37,003 bases of DNA from Candidatus Binatota bacterium (GTDB lineage Bacteria > Desulfobacterota > Binatia > UBA1149 > CAITLU01), in assembly GCA_024276575.1 (NCBI GenBank), contig JAJRWY010000044.1:1-37003 (forward strand). Direction: 5' to 3'. This document shows, one piece after another, positions 33,113 to 37,003 of this stretch (its first letter is position 1; each line of letters opens with the position of its first letter). A program made the translations under genes and the position numbers. The notes beneath the pieces were generated by a model. That model ran no database searches and had not been told where the DNA came from. It saw nothing but the letters and a program-made list of their open reading frames with translations.

Positions 33113-34348
33113 TTACTTGCCTATCTTTTCGAGGAAGGCCTGCACTCTGGTCTTGATACGGCCTTCGTCGGTTGCAACGTATTCGCTTTCGAGGTTGAGA
33201 GTCGCGAAACCGAGCTTTTCCAACTCGCGACCTTCCATGGTGTTCTCGACCGCGTGATTGTCGCAGAAGGGGAGGCGGTGAAAGATGATCCCGTCTACCG
33301 ACGCTTCCTCGGCAATGCGGCGGGTAAAGTCGAGCCGGGAGGCGAACTGCCCCATCATCCGCGGGCAAGCGATATGCTTGAAATATCTATCGGCCAGGGC
33401 CTCCATGGGGTCGCCTTCTTCATCCACCATCGAGTCCACATACTTGCGGCCCGAACACAGCGTGTCGCTCACCACTAGCGCCCCTGTGCTTTCGATGATG
33501 TCGATCAAAAAAGTGTCGTCCAGATAGCTGCCTCCTATCATGATGCGCGCGCGGCAATCATCGAGAGCAGGACGCGAAGACAACTCCGAGATGGCCTGCT
33601 CGAGTTTCTCGTTGAACAACTCTTTGGGCATGTTGAAACCGGCGCGGGCAATGCGCATGGCTTCGGAGCCGCTAAGCTTGGGGTGGGCGCAACTGCGGAG
33701 AGTGTATAGCTCGAGCATCAGCTTCCGGTAGCGATTATAGACCGCAATCGATTCCCGGAGGCGTTGGCTGGACGGATAGCTACCGTACTTCTCGGCAATG
33801 GATTCGCCCATTCTGCGAACTTCTTCCAAGTACCAGGCGAAACGATGCTCGCCCTCGATGGAATGAGGAACGCTCAACATGGTGAGAAAGTCCATGCCTA
33901 CTTCGTCGCGCCAATATTCGTAGGTTCTGCGCATTTGATCGCAGGCATCGGTAATCACCATACCGTCGAGAAATTCGAACTCTCCCTCGATCCCGAGCTG
34001 CAGCAGACAGCGTGTAAAGCTGCATATGTACTTGTGCAGGTAGATATCGGCGTCTTCCGTACCACTGCAGCCCACCGCTCCCATCCTCACCGGCAAGATC
34101 TTGCAGGGCTGGGCGTGGAGCAGTTCTTCGGGCATGTAGCTGCAGGTATAACCGATTACTTTGCCGCCCATGCTCTTCCAATCCTCGATGTAGGGATTGT
34201 CTCCGCGCAGAGCCAAGCCGGCTAGCTCTTCCACCGCGCCGGTGGGTGCTTTGCCGCAATCGCCGCTTTGAGTACTGCCTACCGTAGCGCCTGACGTGCA
34301 GACTGCGTTGCCGGCATCTTCAGCAACTGGGGTTCCATCGATGTTCAT
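33113..34348 (-). CDS. BcrC-like catalytic Fe-S subunit (2-hydroxyacyl-CoA dehydratase/benzoyl-CoA reductase family)
   Basis: The protein has 411 residues. The family core begins GGKVIGYTCSYMPEELLHAQPCKILPVRMGA; DADIYLHKYICSFTRCLLQLG, DGMVITDACDQMRRTYEYW, SGRKYVDSMVDEEGDP and FHRLPFCDNHAVENTMEGRELEKLG follow. Cys in YTCSY, YICSF and DACDQ are the expected [4Fe-4S] ligands. The first ~45 residues are a Gly/Thr-rich, weakly conserved leader. AGGAG lies 5 nt before the ATG. It follows the SDR gene by 22 nt in the same operon. Which substrate it acts on is unknown; benzoyl-CoA, another aromatic CoA-ester or a 2-hydroxyacyl-CoA are all possible. Confidence 0.86.
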   Translation of the reverse strand: MNIDGTPVAEDAGNAVCTSGATVGSTQSGDCGKAPTGAVEELAGLALRGDNPYIEDWKSMGGKVIGYTCSYMPEELLHAQPCKILPVRMGAVGCSGTEDADIYLHKYICSFTRCLLQLGIEGEFEFLDGMVITDACDQMRRTYEYWRDEVGMDFLTMLSVPHSIEGEHRFAWYLEEVRRMGESIAEKYGSYPSSQRLRESIAVYNRYRKLMLELYTLRSCAHPKLSGSEAMRIARAGFNMPKELFNEKLEQAISELSSRPALDDCRARIMIGGSYLDDTFLIDIIESTGALVVSDTLCSGRKYVDSMVDEEGDPMEALADRYFKHIACPRMMGQFASRLDFTRRIAEEASVDGIIFHRLPFCDNHAVENTMEGRELEKLGFATLNLESEYVATDEGRIKTRVQAFLEKIGK

Positions 34349-34370
34349 GGCGACTCCTGTTTGATGAGAG

Positions 34371-35180
34371 CTATTGGGCAGTGAGCCCGCCGTCTACGAG
34401 ATACTCGGCGCCGGTGATGAATCCTGCGGCATCGGAAGCCAGGAACACTATGGTCCGGGCAACGTCGGCGGGCTGGCCGAGGCGTCCGAGCGGGTGCATG
34501 GCGGCCAGCATCGCATCGCCTTCGGCTTCGTTCGCGGCCGACCCTGCAGCCTGAAGCTCGCGCGAAAGACTATCGGCCATGGCGGTTTCTATAACCCCGG
34601 GGTGCACGGAGTTTACTCTGATCCCCAATCCTGCGGCGGCGCACTCGAGCGCGGCTGCTTTGGTGAACAAACGTACCGCGCCTTTGGAAGCTACATAAGC
34701 GCTCAAACCCGGCGAGCCGACGAAACCGGCCACCGAAGAAAGGTTGATGATGGAGCCGCCTTGGCCGCAAAGCCCGCCTGGCATCATGGCCTTGATCGCG
34801 TACTTCGCACCGAGAAAAACTCCGTCCACGTTGACGGATTGGAGTCCCCGCCACTGTTCGAGGCTGGTTTCGACGATCGGCTTCATGAACTCCACGCCCG
34901 CGTTATTGACCAACACGTGCAGGCCACCTAGCCGCTCCACGGTGGCGCCGACGGCGGCTTCCCACTGCGTCTCGTCGGTCACGTCCAGCGATAGGCAATC
35001 GGCTTGTCCTCCGGCCTCACGGATCTTGGCCGCGACCTCTTGGCCACCTTCGTCTCTGATGTCGCTGAGCATCACCTTTGCGCCTGCTTGCGCCAGCGCC
35101 TGCGCCGTAGCCGCGCCGATGCCGCGGGAGGCGCCGCTAACCAGAGCAACTTTTCCGTCAAGACCGAATGCTGCATCCAT
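34371..35180 (-). CDS. Short-chain dehydrogenase/reductase heading the reductase operon
   Basis: This is a classical SDR of about 269 residues: SGASRGIGAATAQ (NAD binding), DIRDEGGQE (Asp, favouring NAD), NNAGVEFMKP, NLSSVAGFVGSPGLSAYVASKG (catalytic Ser and YxxxK) and FITGAEYLVDGG. It heads the operon with strong AAAGGAGA upstream. The track starts at GTG 35189, only 2 nt from that signal; the ATG at 35180 (11-nt spacing) seems better. Its place directly before the BcrC/BcrB-like genes suggests it oxidises or reduces a hydroxy/oxo group on the same substrate, but that is inference. It resembles alicyclic-alcohol dehydrogenases in overall pattern. Confidence 0.9.
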   Translation of the reverse strand: MDAAFGLDGKVALVSGASRGIGAATAQALAQAGAKVMLSDIRDEGGQEVAAKIREAGGQADCLSLDVTDETQWEAAVGATVERLGGLHVLVNNAGVEFMKPIVETSLEQWRGLQSVNVDGVFLGAKYAIKAMMPGGLCGQGGSIINLSSVAGFVGSPGLSAYVASKGAVRLFTKAAALECAAAGLGIRVNSVHPGVIETAMADSLSRELQAAGSAANEAEGDAMLAAMHPLGRLGQPADVARTIVFLASDAAGFITGAEYLVDGGLTAQ

Positions 35181-35372
35181 CGTGCTCACATCTCCTTTTA
35201 TATCTATGAATTCAAGGCTTTACGCCGATTGTCGACACCTGCGCCAAGAGCGTGGCCGAGGCCAGCCCTCTATTGCGCAGTTGGTCAATAAGTTCGCTAT
35301 CGCACCATAGCTCCCCGCCGAGGCTGTCACGAATGAGACGCAACCCCACGACTACACGGCTATTCGAGACCG

Positions 35373-35469
35373 AGACCGTATGGAGCAATGAGGTGGCCGG
35401 CTCCGTTTCTCGATATTGGGGATATTCAAAGAAACCCCCGGCCGTAAAGCCGGAATGTCCGCGGGTTGC
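35373..35469 (-). repeat. Dispersed intergenic repeat, module 1 (copy B)
   Basis: This is the partner of 21364-21460 (97 nt, about five mismatches). The terminator-like core on the minus strand is CCGGC-TTTACG-GCCGG followed by GGGTTTCTTT; the T-run is interrupted, unlike copy C. It reads in the direction of the S1-like gene upstream of it. Confidence 0.85.
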
Positions 35470-35490
35470 GACAAGGTGCACAGCCTTGAC

Positions 35491-35559
35491 CGGACAATAA
35501 TTCACGGCGCAAATCGCCTCCGGCTCGCGCCGGAGCACGCCATCCGCGGCCGTACTCGC
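35491..35559 (-). repeat. Dispersed intergenic repeat, module 2 (copy B), with GNRA-loop hairpin
   Basis: This is the partner of 18226-18294. The hairpin CTCCGGC-GCGA-GCCGGAG (35518-35535, minus strand) begins about 46 nt after the S1-like stop. Here, uniquely in this window, modules 1 and 2 lie side by side, 21 nt apart. Confidence 0.85.
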
Positions 35560-35580
35560 TACCGTGTTGCGCCCGCAGTG

Positions 35581-36867
35581 CTATCCTTTCGACTTGACAC
35601 CAGCACCGACCAGAAGGTCGGCGAAGGTGCCTAGAGATTTCGGCCGGTTGAGTTCCTCGATCATGCGCTGCTCATCCTGGCGCTCGCTTTGAGCCTTCGC
35701 TTCGTCGGCGCGCTTGGCTTGCTCGATCATCGAAAGGCTGATCCTGCGCGCTTCCGTATCGATCGATACGACAGTGACCTGGACCTCCTGTCCTTCCGCA
35801 AGCGCCTGGCGCGCATGGGCTAGGCGGCGGCCACTGCCGATCTTCGAAATATGCACGAGCCCGTCGAGGCCCGGTTGCAGTTCGACGAAAGCGCCGTAGG
35901 ACTCGAGCCTGCGCACGATGCCGGACACGGTGGCGCCGGCCGGGTAGCGCTCGGGAGCTGTGGCCCAGGGGTCGTCCGCCAAGGCCTTGAGGGAAAGTCC
36001 AACTTGCCTGCGGCCGCGGCTATCTACGGTCTCGGCAACTTTGACCACCTGCACCTCCACGGTCTGGCCGGCCTCGAGCACTTCGCTCGGGTGTGCGACA
36101 CGCTGGTATCCCAGCTCGCTCACATGGATCATGCCCTCGACACCGCCGAGATCGACGAAGGCGCCGAAGTCGCGAATAGAGACGACGGTCCCCGTAAGCA
36201 CTGCACCTACATGGATGGCCGCCCAGGTGGCGTCGGCCTTGGCCGCGGCTTCCTCCTCGAGGATATCACGGCGCGACACCACCACGTTGCGGGCACGCTC
36301 GTCGAACTTGGTGATTCGAAAAGGGAAACGCTTCCCTACGTATTCGGCGGCAGGGATTCTTTCACCGCCGCGGCGAAGGTCGATCTGCGAGCCGGGGCAA
36401 AAGGCCCGAACGGCGCCTATCTGCACTTCGAAACCACCCTTGACCTCGCCGCTGACCATCCCTTCGATGGGAATACCGTGCTCAGCCGCCTGTTCGAGTT
36501 CAGCCGAGAACTGCGCGCCGCGGCCGAGCACCCGGCGCAGCACCGCGCTTCCCGAGCGGGAGCCGTCGTCAACCACCGTGGCTTCGACAGTGTCGCCGAC
36601 CACGACGCTAAGCTCACCGCTGACCGGATCCCGAAGCTCGGCGGCGTCCAGCGTCGCCTCGCCCTTGCCACCGATGGCAACGAACACTGTCGCGTCATCG
36701 ATCGCGATTACCCGCCCGGACACACGGTCCCCGACGACTATGTTGCGGCGCTCACCGCTATCCTCAGTGGCTGCAAACAAGGCCGCGAAGTCCTCTTCGG
36801 CCGCTTGCGAGCCGCTTGTGTCCGGGCCTTGCGAAGAACCACCTGCCTGCTTTTCGGGATCATTCAT
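35581..36867 (-). CDS. rpsA: Ribosomal protein S1-like protein, four S1 RNA-binding domains
   Basis: Four S1 domains are visible in order: VVGDRVSGRVIAIDDATVFVAIG, IEGMVSGEVKGGFEVQIGAVRAFCPGSQID, VGAVLTGTVVSIRDFGAFVDLGGVEGMIHVSELG and PAGATVSGIVRRLESYGAFVELQPGLDGLVHISKIG. S1 helps load mRNA on the 30S subunit. The 428 residues and four domains are fewer than the six of E. coli S1 but occur in several phyla, so another S1-domain RNA-binding protein is possible. The ATG at 36867 has GAGG 8 nt upstream; the track start is 13 codons earlier. The C-terminus is charged. Confidence 0.85.
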   Translation of the reverse strand: MNDPEKQAGGSSQGPDTSGSQAAEEDFAALFAATEDSGERRNIVVGDRVSGRVIAIDDATVFVAIGGKGEATLDAAELRDPVSGELSVVVGDTVEATVVDDGSRSGSAVLRRVLGRGAQFSAELEQAAEHGIPIEGMVSGEVKGGFEVQIGAVRAFCPGSQIDLRRGGERIPAAEYVGKRFPFRITKFDERARNVVVSRRDILEEEAAAKADATWAAIHVGAVLTGTVVSIRDFGAFVDLGGVEGMIHVSELGYQRVAHPSEVLEAGQTVEVQVVKVAETVDSRGRRQVGLSLKALADDPWATAPERYPAGATVSGIVRRLESYGAFVELQPGLDGLVHISKIGSGRRLAHARQALAEGQEVQVTVVSIDTEARRISLSMIEQAKRADEAKAQSERQDEQRMIEELNRPKSLGTFADLLVGAGVKSKG

Positions 36868-36904
36868 TACCAACACCTCGAGGGGAAAGGATATGTAGAA
36901 CTCC

Positions 36905-37003
36905 ATGGAAAAGCCCGCTAATCGCGAGCCGCCTCCGATTTTCTCCCGCGGCCAGCGTTTCAGCGAGGCCGTGTCGGTGCTATACCGCCTCGTCTTGGAC
37001 CTG
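36905..37003 (+). CDS. 5' end of a divergent gene, cut by the window edge
   Basis: An open frame from ATG reads MEKPANREPPPIFSRGQRFSEAVSVLYRLVLDL to the end of the window (33 codons). AAAGGAT lies about 12 nt before the ATG. It is too short to recognise, and it could be a chance ORF. Confidence 0.35.
   Translation, partial: MEKPANREPPPIFSRGQRFSEAVSVLYRLVLDL

Larger units (their letters stand above)
35190..35580. other. Intergenic region between S1-like gene and reductase operon, with repeat copy B
   Basis: Besides the repeat modules, a minus-strand reading frame encodes GLRLIRDSLGGELWCDSELIDQLRNRGLASATL between 35220 and 35360. It has no recognised domain and continues straight into the repeat, so I do not call it a gene. 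The operon promoter probably lies in the AT-richer stretch 35190-35225. Confidence 0.5.

Noticed and set aside
35212-35538. 108-aa minus ORF across repeat copy B
   Set aside because: Much of it is repeat and hairpin sequence; no domain was recognised and no ribosome-binding site was identified.
1-37003. CRISPR arrays, prophage or transposase genes
   Set aside because: No regularly spaced repeats, phage structural genes or transposase motifs were found on either strand.

Overview
The window is high-GC chromosomal DNA from a Gram-negative bacterium. Evidence for an outer membrane is an MltA-type lytic transglycosylase with a lipobox; other pointers are a CcmABCD haem-export locus and a phosphatidylcholine synthase. 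A class I benzoyl-CoA-reductase-like enzyme suggests an anaerobic or facultative lifestyle. The gene mix fits a proteobacterial or Desulfobacterota/Binatota-like lineage, but no rRNA is present and I cannot place it more closely.

Layout. (1) 1-6.4 kb: a minus-strand amino-sugar operon (beta-propeller protein, glmU, glmS running off the left edge), a divergent L,D-transpeptidase, a phosphatase-fold protein lacking its catalytic Cys, a perfect 37-bp palindrome, and a thiolase broken by a frameshift. (2) 6.6-11.7 kb, plus strand: an unusual nucleotidyltransferase/CDP-alcohol transferase-like fusion, then ccmA-ccmB-ccmC-ccmD and an overlapping UbiB-family kinase. (3) 11.8-16.2 kb: riboflavin synthase, two small proteins (zinc ribbon, PGPGW membrane protein), then clpB interrupted by one in-frame TAG, with a credible internal GTG start downstream. 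(4) 16.3-23 kb: two LOG-family proteins, two SDRs, phosphatidylcholine synthase, an alpha/beta hydrolase and a two-gene nucleotidyltransferase module resembling toxin-antitoxin pairs. (5) 23.1-29.2 kb: MFS transporter, MltA, class V aminotransferase, a winged-helix/4Fe-4S protein and a TesB-like thioesterase. (6) 29.3-35.2 kb: the most distinctive locus, a six-gene minus-strand operon: SDR, BcrC-like, BcrB-like, BcrD-like, BcrA-like and a CooC-like ATPase, closed by a 17-bp-stem hairpin that encodes the last codons of the final gene. (7) 35.2-37 kb: a dispersed repeat, ribosomal protein S1-like gene and the start of a divergent gene.

The operon in (6) has the subunit plan of class I benzoyl-CoA reductase: two Fe-S catalytic subunits and two non-identical ATPase activators. 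The usual downstream ring-cleavage genes are absent. An SDR and a CooC-like metal-chaperone ATPase take their place. It is the best candidate for an undescribed ATP-driven reductase or dehydratase system.

Three related intergenic elements (near 18.2, 21.4 and 35.4 kb) share modules with terminator-like or GNRA-type hairpins and look like a dispersed repeat family.
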